From assembly GCA_947652115.1 (NCBI GenBank), contig OX393569.1, forward strand, positions 15,925,008 to 15,989,007: a stretch of 64,000 nt of DNA. The letters are read 5' to 3'. The position numbers and the translations under genes are program-made. Source of the stretch: Blastomussa wellsi (taxonomy: Eukaryota; Cnidaria; Anthozoa; Scleractinia; Plerogyridae). A model generated the notes under the pieces. It had not been told where the DNA came from. It worked only from the letters and a program-made list of their open reading frames with translations, and did no database searches. Below are positions 23,301 to 62,589 of this stretch, piece after piece; positions within the stretch are counted from its first letter, which is position 1, and each line of letters begins with the position of its first letter.

Positions 23301-23740
23301 ACCAAGGAAATCTTAGTCGCAAAAAATGAACATTGAGGCTCTAAAATGTATTCCTTTTAATCAAAACAAACGAATCTCACAAATTATTCATTCTTAAACT
23401 GACTTAACAAATCTCATGAAAGGTGCAAAACGTAGCAAAATATTTACTTTTAAGACAAGACAATTCTAGCTGTTTATCTTTAACCAGACTATTTACACGC
23501 CAAAGAGAGTTTTTCAACAGAGATAAACAACAAATTAACGAGATTTCACTACAAGTAGTACCATTAATTTGTGTTTTACCTGTGCCGCAAAGCTACCTTT
23601 CGCGTGTAAATAGCCTTGCTAAAGATAGCGATAAATTCCCTAATTTGAAATTTGAAAAGCCTAAACTTAGCGAGAAATGTTTCAATTTGGTAAATTTGTT
23701 TTAACGTCGTTGAAAAACTTGCCTTGAAAACGTCAATATC

Positions 23741-23947
23741 CTAAACAGAGAGAGGTTTTTGGGAAATAAAACGAAATAATTTGGCTACGACTCTCTCCGA
23801 GTAATCTTGACTGAAATCTAGCTTATTTAGTGTGCTACCTCTACTGTAAACTCGTCTTGCACTTTCTTGTTCCTTGTTCCTTGTTCCTTGTCCTTTGTCC
23901 TTTGTCCTTGATTCTGACATGCAGCATCGATGGGAGAAAGCGATCTG
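23741..23947 (-). CDS. candidate gene, terminal exon
   Basis: Acceptor TTTTATTTTCCAG is strong. 68 codons then TAG at 23741. The middle is a low-complexity run (KDKGQGTRNKEQE) encoded by a degenerate CAAGGAA repeat (23866-23911), followed by LDFSQDYSERVVAKLFRFIS. Confidence 0.4.
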   Translation of the reverse strand, partial: QIAFSHRCCMSESRTKDKGQGTRNKEQESARRVYSRGSTLNKLDFSQDYSERVVAKLFRFISQKPLSV

Positions 23948-26436
23948 CTGGAAAATAAAAAAGCATTCATCATTACAAATGAAAACACATCGATGCACAC
24001 AGTACTCGGATATATCGCAAGCCAGTATTTTAACATTTGTAAAACATAAATGCGCACTTCCAATTTTCGTACACCCTTTAGAGATTTTTAAGAACGGGCA
24101 TTACCATGGCAACGGTCCAAACTGAAAGTTCACTTTTTCTTGAAGAGACGCTTGCCATATTGTTTTCAAATTTCTTTTTACGGAAAGGTAATTTTGTCTA
24201 TTGTAAAATAACCACAATATATAGATACTCGATAATCACCACGTGCAAAAAATTTCCAGACCCGGTTGTTCAGAGCAGAATAAACTAAACCAGGATTGAA
24301 ATCTATCTCTTTCTTACTTTCTTTTTGCTAACTTTAGCTACTACCAGAAAGTGTTGTAAAATTAGAGACTACGAAAAAACTCTTGTGAAAGCAAAATGGA
24401 ACTTCAGGCAGTTTTTAATCGGTTAACCTGCTCTTGAACAGCCCGGGACAGACCTATAAATATCAGTGTCTTTAAAGGAATCAACTGACCTGTTTAAAAA
24501 TGTCATCCTGAAGTTTCCCTTCCTTCTCTGCAATAACGTAGCTGTAAATGATATCCAGTTTCTGCCATCTTGAACTTGAGATTTTCCTGAAGATAGAAAG
24601 ATACATTCAAGGTTCGAATATAAGTAGACCTCACACCATTCCTAGATAATTAACGTAGATACACAATCAGTTACAAACAGAATTAGGCCGAGCTACAGAG
24701 ACGGCCAAAATGACAGCCAGGAATTTTGAATGAGGAAGCCATGAAAGGATCTTCCGAACCGCCCCACCCCACCTCCAAGAGTACACGAATAAAATCAACA
24801 TTGTATTCAGGGGGAGAGGTGAAAAGAGAGATACACGTCGACATTAAAAATTGTGTTAGCCTTTCGGACGTTATCCTGGAAGATTTAACAATTCATTCAA
24901 AGTCTCTCATCGAGAAAAAACTTTCTTCTTTTAAACGTGATGCAAGGGGTGGACCATTAGAAATCGCGGGCGAAGAACAAAAAGGTTCAGTGTATGATTC
25001 TTTTAGTCCAAGTTGTCTGCAGTACGTTTTTCGATGTGGAAGGCGTTTTCGGTTGGTTATCTGCTTGTAACAATTTTTTTGGACGATATTCCTTAGCTTT
25101 GCTGGAATTTTTGGGGGGAATTTTCACCCCCTCCCCAACCCTTCCTGTGATTTCTAAAGGCCAATCCCTAAGTTAAGATTGAGTGTTTTACAGTACAAAA
25201 CTGCACATGAGAACCTGCATTTAACAATTTAGCCTAAACAGTTCTTATATAAATAGTATTTCCTAAGATTTTAGTCTATTTAGGTTATTATTTTCTTGAG
25301 AAAAAAACTTTTTAGTGCTGGAATAATATCGATACTGCCAGTTGTCTATACCAAATATAGACATATTCATGTCTAAATTACTTCAATCTAAACCGACATC
25401 ACACAAACCCTAGCCCTGTTTTTTCGTATATTTCATTTCATTTGATTTATGAATTCAAAGGTTTTAAATGAATTCTATGAAATAAGAACCTGCTTTAAAT
25501 TCATTTAGGGTCAAACAGGTTCTTATATAAAAGCGGTGCAAATGGTAATTTAGTTTTATTTCAGCTTCTTATATGCAAGATTGTTATACACCTTATTCCA
25601 AAATGGCCACCATCTCTCATTTTTAAGCTCAAAAATCAAAAAAATATATTTTTTCTTGAACGAGGTAACAAGGGCCAATTTGTATGTGCATAAATCAGCG
25701 GCCATTTTGGAATAAGGTGTATGTACATTGGTAACAACTGCCACTCACCTTCAGTAGAAGACACGCCATTATCCTACTGTGTGTCTGTCCATATCAATCA
25801 TAATATTTCTCCCAGCCATCTGATGAAATCTTGTTATCCGTTTTGACCTAATTACGAAATACAAAACGACAATAAGAACCTCCACAGTGATTCGCATAGT
25901 GTTTACGCGGAAGACGACACAACTCGCACAAACTTTTATGAACCTAACTGTGATGAAAATATATATCGACAGTTTCTTCAAGCTTGATGGCGTGAACCTC
26001 CTTTTTACATACCAAAAATGGAAACGAAGTTCCCAAAAATGAACTTCGATTCCTTCTTTAAGAAAAACTGCCCCGACCCCCCTCTGCCATCGATGAACAA
26101 TTGCCCACACACAACAATAACAACAATCCGGACCGTTTTATCTTCGAACTGTAAATTTCTCTGTCGATGGGTAAATTTCATCTAGCTTTACCCAAGATTT
26201 CTTAAGAACTTGCAAAACTACAATATGTTGTATTACCTCTAACGCGACGCTTTCTGCCACTTCTTCGATGCACGTGTTCACGGCCATCGTCCAAGCGAAG
26301 TTCTTGCGAGTCAATATCTCCACGCTTTCTCGCTTAAGTGTCGTACCAAATCGGACCATCTATCACTTTCATTTAAGATTTACCAACGTTGATTTGGCTG
26401 ATTTCTTTGCGCCAGAAGAACTTTTGAACGACATTT
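23741..26436 (-). CDS. unrecognised candidate gene, exon structure incomplete
   Basis: Three exon-like pieces on the minus strand: 26237-26359 (MVRFGTTLKRESVEILTRKN, ending SVALE before donor GTAATA), 24490-24586 (KISSSRWQKLDIIYSYVIAE, ending DDIFKQ before donor GTCAGT) and terminal 23741-23947 (QIAFSHRCCMSESRTKDKG, stop TAG). The last two join in frame. The first two do not (phase 0 out, phase 2 in), so at least one exon is missing or a piece is wrong. An ATG at 26436 could be the true start. I do not recognise the protein. The coding look and good splice sites are real; function is unknown. Confidence 0.35.
24490..24586 (-). CDS. candidate gene, internal exon
   Basis: Acceptor TATCTTCAG and donor GTCAGT. 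In the only frame without stops it encodes 32 residues, KISSSRWQKLDIIYSYVIAE to DDIFKQ, entering with one base. Confidence 0.45.
24741..25070 (+). CDS. unrecognised open frame, possible first exon
   Basis: ATG at 24741 (context GAAGCCATGA) opens MKGSSEPPHPTSKSTRIKST and continues KREIHVDIKNCVSLSDVILE, then SKSLIEKKLSSFKRDARGG, a hydrophilic helix-forming reading unlike random AT-rich DNA. A short upstream frame starts at 24710. A possible donor (AAAAG then GTTCAG) lies near 24984; the last 29 codons may then be intron. It overlaps the presumed intron of the minus-strand candidate gene. Confidence 0.3.
   Translation: MKGSSEPPHPTSKSTRIKSTLYSGGEVKREIHVDIKNCVSLSDVILEDLTIHSKSLIEKKLSSFKRDARGGPLEIAGEEQKGSVYDSFSPSCLQYVFRCGRRFRLVICL
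25583..25727. repeat. foldback with CCTTATTCCAAAATGGCC ends
   Basis: ACACCTTATTCCAAAATGGC at 25588 and GGCCATTTTGGAATAAGGTG at 25700 are inverted. The interior is AT-rich. Confidence 0.85.
26237..26359 (-). CDS. candidate gene, first exon
   Basis: ATG at 26359 follows an in-frame TAG. 41 codons, MVRFGTTLKRESVEILTRKN, then WTMAVNTCIEEVAESVALE, ending in phase 0 at donor GTAATA. The reading is amphipathic and looks coding. No family is recognised. Confidence 0.45.
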
Positions 26437-27630
26437 TGGATTAAACGTTCGTTCGCCATGTTTTTTACGTGCGAATAAAATTGAATAATTTAAAAATGAA
26501 TTAAATATTCATATCCACCTTGCCAACGATCAGAACCCTCAATCATTTTTCTTTCAAATGCTAATTATTCAGCTATTGTGTCAGGTTTGAACTTCCACTG
26601 AGAAAATGCTACAGAAAAGATGTGCTGGTTGGCAAATCGTAAGGCTAAGACTTTCTAATATTCGTTTTACTTCAAAAAAATTGTATTTAGCAACTTCGAC
26701 ATTTTACACGCAAGTAATGATTCCTGTCATTTATAGCTTGTGTAGTTATTTCAAGGTGCTGGTGCACTCTATTTATCATAATAATGATTTAATTTTTTTG
26801 AATACATTGCTGCAACATCTGATGATGGGTACAATAAAGTTGTTGTTGTATTAATAGCGGAGTTCCGGCGGCCCAAGGGCCCCAGAGTGGAGTCCCATAA
26901 CCATCCTGTTTTGCTTTCGTGTGAGTGGGGAGTGAGGAGAGGTAAAAGAAAGCGCGTACAGCCTGAGAAAGGGCAAACCAAAAGTGCCGCGCGCTCCAAA
27001 TTTTTAACTGTTTCCTTTTTCAAAATTTTCTTGCCATTTCTGAACGAGTCTATGCGGAGAAGCGAGAGCCATAACCATAGAAATTAAAAACAACCTTGCA
27101 CCTCGTTTAACATGGTCAAAATGGCCGCTGATCAGGTGACGTAACGGTGTTACCAGTGTTAATTCAGTTACAGTTACAGCTCAAGACAGCCAAGTCAACA
27201 GATCAACCTCTTTAATGCTAGAATTCTTAACAGCATTCTCGAATAGACCATTTTCACATTCTCGGTATTGAACTGGAACTACAGTGCTTCAAACAGAGGA
27301 TAATGCGGGGAATATCATTAAAAGAACATAATCCAGTACCATTTGCATTTGAAAAGATTCCCCACACTAGCCTCCATTGCAAGCTAGTTCCAGCCCAATA
27401 CAAAGTATACGAAGATGGTCCATTGGTACGCCTTGAAAGAAAAATGTTTTGACCGAATGACGATATTCCCCTGTTCCACATGACTCGTTCAAATTGTTTT
27501 AAGTTCTGACAAATTATCTGTAATTTGTTTGCCTTGTTTTGTTCTCGTCTTCTCCGAAGTCCCTGCAAGTATCTTGACCCTCTGTATTTCACCTCCATCG
27601 GACTAAATAGACTGTGTCACAACAGACTGT
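26360..27630. other. spacer and HEATR6 3' side
   Basis: Contains a possible LINE tail (26760-26851), a repeat-like block 26870-27090 and, beyond the HEATR6 stop, the likely 3' untranslated region. An ATTAAA on the minus strand near 27217 could be a poly(A) signal. Open frames at 27254-27598 look non-coding. Confidence 0.5.
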
Positions 27631-57601
<29,971 letters not shown>

Positions 57602-57800
57602 AAATTAGTGCTTCTTCTATACAAAGGCATCCTTAGCTATTTAATTTCGGTGAATAAAAGTACCGGTTCCAGAAAAATGACCTAAAACTTTCTGCCCTTC
57701 GCTAGGTGTTTCTTCGGCGCCATTTTAAATTTTTATGGGCAACCGCTGGCCAAACCAGATTATTTCAGAAGGCTTGGGTCCACTCCCCCACCAACTCCTA
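57602..57800 (-). promoter_or_regulatory. HEATR6 upstream region with short uORF
   Basis: Minus-strand AAAATGGCGCCG (57725-57714) resembles the AAnATGGCGGC (YY1-type) initiator element of housekeeping genes. The same ATG (57723) opens a 13-codon frame (MAPKKHLAKGRKF) that stops at 57682, upstream of the HEATR6 start. No TATA box is seen. Confidence 0.4.
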
Positions 57801-57814
57801 ATCTGTTCCAGGAA

Positions 57815-58145
57815 GGGCGAGGCTCATCACGGGTCTTGCCCCAAGTCGCTCGTTTTTTCTTTGAATCGAAAAACATGGTAGAGTTATTTGAAGAAGATCG
57901 TTTTGAAATCGCGCGCGAATAAACTAAATCGCTTGGAAATCAAGCGCGAGAAACATCGCGGAACGCGCGAATGGCTCAGTCGGAACGAGCGTTGCTTGTT
58001 CCGCGTCGCCATTTTGATTTTCAAGCCGGCGCGCGCCCTCGCCATTTTGATTCGCACTCCCACGCGCCCTCCCTCCTGCGCCCTCCGCGGAGCGAATCAA
58101 ACGAGCGACTTGGAGCAAGTCTAGGGTTTTACCGACGCCTCCAGC
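57815..58145. repeat. GC-rich foldback
   Basis: Ends TTGCCCCAAGTCGCTCGTTT and AAACGAGCGACTTGGAGCAA. The interior is rich in CG dinucleotides and has AAAATGGCG words on the minus strand. It stands out from the AT-rich surroundings and lies just upstream of HEATR6. Confidence 0.75.
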
Positions 58146-58512
58146 AAGACGATTAGTCCCCAAATAATATTTTTCTCCAAACCCATTTCACCCTGACAGA
58201 TTTCCCTTTCATAACAATTGGAGATAACCGCTATTTCAGCGATGGAGAAATGACTCGTTTTGGTTTAAGCGCAAATTAATAGGTTTGAATAAAACTTTAC
58301 CTCCCTACGGCCAGAGGCCGTTGGAGTCCCATCTTTTAAACCTTGCGCGAAAAAGTCGGGACGCAGAGAACGAAATGTTTCAGAAAATCTTGAATACAAA
58401 GCTTTCAGTAAACGCAGAATTATTTTAATAACGCCAACGTTAAAGCAACAATCATGAGGACTTGCTTTGTTTACTTTTTTAGTAACACAGCACCAAGTAC
58501 TTTTGCTCACAA

Positions 58513-58617
58513 ATTGATCTTCTCGGCCCATTTTGTGTTAGCCTCCCAACGCAGGCGTTATTAGGGGGATTGACGCCTGCGCGGGAGGCTAACACAAAAT
58601 GGGCCGAGAAGATCAAT
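58513..58617. repeat. perfect palindrome with two divergent ATGs
   Basis: 35-base arms (ATTGATCTTCTCGGCCCATT to its exact complement) plus an inner pair CGCAGGCGT and ACGCCTGCG around a short loop. Each arm reads ATGGGCCGAGAAGATCAA outward (ATG at 58531 minus, 58599 plus). Confidence 0.95.
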
Positions 58618-58794
58618 ATGGAAATAGCAAGTAAGGGCCAAGCTCGAAAAGCCAGCCTGACTTTTTCAATTTGCGGTCCAAAGCTCCTCGACTGATGGTA
58701 TCACGATATCACTCCTTTTATAACTTCAGTACACTAGCATATCAATTTTAAAAGCGGACCACTATTTGAAGGTTTCCATTCGTGTAAATAAATC

Positions 58795-59118
58795 ATTACG
58801 CTCTTGCGTGTTTCGAGTGATGCTCCCGCGGGGGGACTTCTATATGATACAGATGGGGATGCTCGTCGAAAATTTTCAATTAATCCCCTAAAGGAGGCAA
58901 ATCTGGGCGCGGTTGACGCCGTTTCTGACCATGAAGACACCAAAAAACTAAAAATAAATTTTCTTCGTGTGCAACCTTAAACAAGACCTTGAAGGTTAAA
59001 AATATTGTCGTTTTATTTTTCCGGAACACCATAAGTTAGACCAAAATCCGAAATTTACGCCCTAAGGGGGACGACGAGCATCCCTGTGTCTTAATTCATA
59101 TGGGAGTGCCGCCCCCCT
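58795..59118. repeat. foldback with GGGATGCTCGTCG arms
   Basis: ACTTCTATATGATACAGATG and GGGGATGCTCGTCG against CGACGAGCATCCCTGTGTCT, ATTCATATGGGAGT. Confidence 0.8.
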
Positions 59119-59422
59119 CCCCAAATCAATAGTCGTTTCATATACTTGGCGACGATGTTCGGGTTTTGTTATCAGGTTCTGCTTGATATGATTTTCATGA
59201 TGAGGTGGTATCTCAGTGTTATCACTGCCCCCTTGTTCTACATTGTTTTGATCTCCGTGTTCTCGCCCTGCTTCAAATCTGACCACAACGTCGGGAATTT
59301 CTTTGGCTTCGGTGATGTTTGCATTTCTACAACTCAAGCCAATTGCTGGTTTGCAAGTGACGTCACAGCGGCTGTGTAAACCAATCACTGAGCATACTAA
59401 TGCAAACCCAAACCAATTGGCT

Positions 59423-59602
59423 AATAGGCCATTTCTGAGTTCACTTGTGCCTCTATTTCAAGGTGAGTCTAAGTGCAAAGTCTTTAGTAACGAAAATGAG
59501 TTTTCATTCACATGGAAAGCAAAACTAATTACCATCACAAAACTTTCGTACTTAGACTCGCTTTGAAATAGAGACTCAGGGGAACTCAGAAATGGCCTAT
59601 TA
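59423..59602. mobile_element. AATAGGCCATTTC foldback, copy 3
   Basis: AATAGGCCATTTCTGAGTTC to GAACTCAGAAATGGCCTATT. Inner GAGTCTAAGTGCAAAG and CGTACTTAGACTCG. It is a longer internal variant than copies 1 and 2. Confidence 0.88.
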
Positions 59603-59689
59603 TTTTTGACACTTTTGAAAACCGCTCTATACCAAAGATCACCTACCAGTTCAAAATGGAACTGACCGCTTATTTCGTTACGAGACCTT

Positions 59690-59805
59690 TTGAGGAGGAG
59701 GAGGAGGAGGAGGAGGGGTGGGGAGTCGAGGGCAGAGGCTGAACAAAGTGACAAAGTGTGTGTGTGTGTGTGTGTGTGTGGTGGGGGGGGGGGGTGTAAA
59801 AGAGG
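59690..59805. repeat. GAG and GT microsatellites
   Basis: A GGA run (59694-59715), a GT run of about 12 units (59757-59780) and a G run. Confidence 0.9.
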
Positions 59806-59894
59806 GGGAACACTACTGAATGCAAAGATGCTTCTCTTATCATAATTTGGCATTAACTTTATCTAATTCTACATTCATTTATTTTTTTCTTTAG

Positions 59895-59968
59895 TCACTA
59901 TCAGTATGTATTGCTGGTGGATTTGTCTTACTATTCATCTTGCTGCAAACAAATATTGGCATTGGAAG
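59895..59968 (+). CDS. exon-like segment encoding a membrane helix
   Basis: Strong acceptor (TATTTTTTTCTTTAG) and donor GTACTT. The open frame reads SLSVCIAGGFVLLFILLQTN then IGIGR, a hydrophobic span like the signal anchor of a type II membrane protein. No neighbouring plus-strand exon was identified, and the segment would lie antisense, downstream of the GalNAc transferase gene. It may be a chance match. Confidence 0.35.
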
Positions 59969-60184
59969 GTACTTCCATGAAATGAAATAATTAAAGCAAC
60001 GCTTTCAGTCTAACGTCCAGTAAAATTGGGCTGCTATGTTCACAAGGGGCAAATCATATATTCGCAATCATTTAGCAGCAATCATTCATAGTATTATTTC
60101 TTGATATTCCCATCTCTGCATAATTATTATAAATAAGTTCATCATTGATATATAAAAAAATAGTTTAACTATTAAATAATTGTA

Positions 60185-60340
60185 TAATTTGGTTTTATCA
60201 AGTGTTTTATCGAGTGTTAGCCCTTCGTTGGATTCGCTCCGACAAAGGGCTAATGCTCAAAATGTCAGCTAACTAATCACTTTACGGTGGCCAATTCACA
60301 TTATCAACCCAGTTGATAAAACCAAATTATATTGTTATAC

Positions 60341-60385
<45 letters not shown>

Positions 60386-60390
60386 CTATA
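60185..60390. repeat. palindrome with fixed flank, copy 2 (left arm damaged)
   Basis: Same right arm and flank as 40306-40540 (ATTGTTATACTTCCCACCGA). The left arm has lost about 40 bases near AAGTGTTTTATCGAGTG. Confidence 0.85.
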
Positions 60391-61052
60391 AAATAATTGT
60401 CTGTGTTAACAATTTACACTTTTTTCCTGGTTACACTAAATGCCGAAAGATGGTCGCTATGGTCGCATGCATGACATGACTGTAATGATTTTAACGTGAT
60501 GTCAGCGATGTATTGTAGCCTGCATTTGCTTCAAATCGTTTAATAACTTTCCACAGCCATTTTAAGAGAGCTTCACCCCATTGTAGCTAACAGTTCTTCC
60601 ACTATTTTCACCCGAGTTTCCTTGAAGAAAAAAAGAAAGAAATATTCGCAAATTATGAAATTATTTCAATAAACTCTTGAAACCATATCTACAAAACCCC
60701 ATCTTAACCACTCTACCAATGCTCGTCACATGGAGCAGAGGTGCCAAATTTGACCTCTGTAGATATTTAAATGTTTGGTCTTGAAAATTGTGCTTGTCTT
60801 ACGGTGTCCGATCTTTTTGTCACGGTGCCCAGTTTATGCTATCATGCATAATCAATTTTTTTTGGGCCTGATGGTTTAACTCCAGCAGATAATGCTTTCA
60901 GACAAGGAACAGAAAGCACAAGCTTTCCTACACACAGATTAACATAACAATGCCATGATAAACAGTGATAAAGAAGGAACCTTTTTTCACAAAGGTCAGT
61001 TTGGCTTCTCTGCTACCTCTGGTACCGTGGCTTATCTGTTTCTGTCCCCCTC

Positions 61053-61083
<31 letters not shown>

Positions 61084-61127
61084 CAACATAGTTCAAAGTA
61101 GTTGATGTGATTGGAATCCTTTTGGTA

Positions 61128-62180
61128 GATTAAATTGAACTTAATCTAATTTAATCGATTGCCGACACCAATCAAACAAAATCGAACTCACAGAAAAAAA
61201 TTGCCAATCGAACACAATCGAACGTTCGATTTCCAAACCCTTGATTACTGTGTTAGCTGAAACATGAACGCTCAGAGTCTTTGCCAACAAGATTTTTTTT
61301 CCACTGCACACAAAGACTTCACCGAAAGAAGCTGAAAGAGGAAACCGCAAATGAAAAGCCTCTGTCACCCAGGGTAGCTAATAAACAGAGTTTTAGCATG
61401 AGGTAGTAAGCTGGGTAGTTCACAATGGAGACTTCAGTTAGTCATTGATGCTGTGGTAGAAAGGCTACCACGAATGTAGCTTCACTGTTACGACAGGAGA
61501 ACATTTTGCCTTTGAAAAGATAGAAGTAACTAGAAAAGAAAGCCTGTGTACTTTCACCATCTTTTTGTTCCATTAGCAGTATCAGTAAGTCTTAAGACTA
61601 ACATATCAACCGTGTTCTTAGGTCAGCCTTGTTCATGTGGTCTCTTAGTTGCATTATATCAGCCAGCCCAAAGTGACATTAAGACACAACAGATAGAAAC
61701 TTTGAACTCCAAAGACCGCTACAAAATCGAATTTTACATTAAACTCGGGATTTATGTAACTTTTGTTATGCTAATATGAAATAATAGAAATATGAACGCA
61801 ATAAGATACTCATGAAAATCATTAAGGAGTATAGGACACTTGAAGGAAAGTTTGATTGAATTGATATGATATTCAAAATGCATTTCCCATTCTGTTCAGT
61901 GCTGGAATAGATGGTTTTGTATCTGCTACAAGTATCACTCATTCCAAGACATACATACACTCATTCCAAGACGTGCAATGTTTGATTTCCGGACATAGTC
62001 GAACAAAATCAAACAGTTCAATCCTATTATGTTCAATTAGTTCGATAATCGAACTCACAAAAAAGTTCTGTGTTCGATTTTGTTCAATTGCCGAATACAA
62101 TCGAACTTAATCAAACGATTGTGTTTGATTATGTTCAATTGAGTTCGATTGAAATTTTGCTCGATTTAGTTTGATTAGTT
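61128..62180. mobile_element. element with TCGAAC-rich ends
   Basis: Both ends (61128-61225 and 61985-62180) are dense in ATCGAAC, TTGAAC and GTTCGATT words in both orientations, with ATCGAACTCACA at both sides. The middle (61240-61970) has no coding frame. It looks like a non-autonomous DNA element with subterminal repeats. Confidence 0.5.
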
Positions 62181-62244
62181 ATGCCGGGATTATAGAGAAT
62201 GGTTAAGAAGTCAAACAAGGAGGTTAATAATTATGGTATTTACC

Positions 62245-62589
62245 TTACTGCCAATAATCATCAGAAAAGTCAAACTGCTCAGCAGCATTTCTGACATCGT
62301 GCCACATGCCTTTCTTGGAGTGGAAATAATGAAATAAATGTACCATCTTGAGTCTTTCTATTTCCATACCATCCATCAAAATGCGATCACAAATCTCCCA
62401 ATCTTCTCCGCCCCATTTATTCTTGAACTCTTCAACATTCATTCCACCAATTCGGTCCCAGTCACTCTTGTACATGGCCATCAACCCATAACCATACTTT
62501 TCCCAAAATCCAAAGGGTTGATGAGCTGTGGATCCACATGACAGGCGCATAAGCAAAGGACTGTAGGCAATCTTGCGTTTAACACAATG
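62245..62589 (-). CDS. GalNAc transferase last exon
   Basis: 114 codons plus TAA. Starts HCVKRKIAYSPLLMRLSCGS and includes WGGEDWEICDRILMDGMEIE. A GTAAGG overlaps the stop, so a further exon replacing the last residue is possible; the length fits a natural end. Confidence 0.9.
   Translation of the reverse strand, partial: HCVKRKIAYSPLLMRLSCGSTAHQPFGFWEKYGYGLMAMYKSDWDRIGGMNVEEFKNKWGGEDWEICDRILMDGMEIERLKMVHLFHYFHSKKGMWHDVRNAAEQFDFSDDYWQ

Larger units (their letters stand above)
18390..23740. other. intergenic repeat cluster
   Basis: No gene recognised between the P2X stop and the candidate minus-strand gene. The stretch contains foldbacks at 18945-19262, 19690-21137 and 22436-22540, and the TTGGCGGGAAAA repeats of 22686-23300. 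The remainder (21140-22430, 23300-23740) is AT-rich with no structure I can name. Confidence 0.6.
59969..62244. other. intergenic, GalNAc transferase 3' side
   Basis: Apart from the palindrome copy (60185), a TCTG microsatellite (61049-61082) and the TCGAAC element, no feature recognised. The 3' untranslated part of the minus-strand gene probably occupies some of 61800-62244. Confidence 0.5.

Noticed and set aside
27254..27598. 114-codon minus-strand frame after the HEATR6 stop
   Set aside because: Downstream of a natural terminal exon; reading looks like repeat-derived untranslated sequence.
57924..58163. Arg/Ala-rich frames on both strands in the GC-rich block
   Set aside because: GC-rich foldback with few stop codons by composition; frames overlap on both strands and match nothing.
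59458..59853. 131-codon minus-strand frame
   Set aside because: Translation of a MITE copy plus GT and GAG microsatellites.
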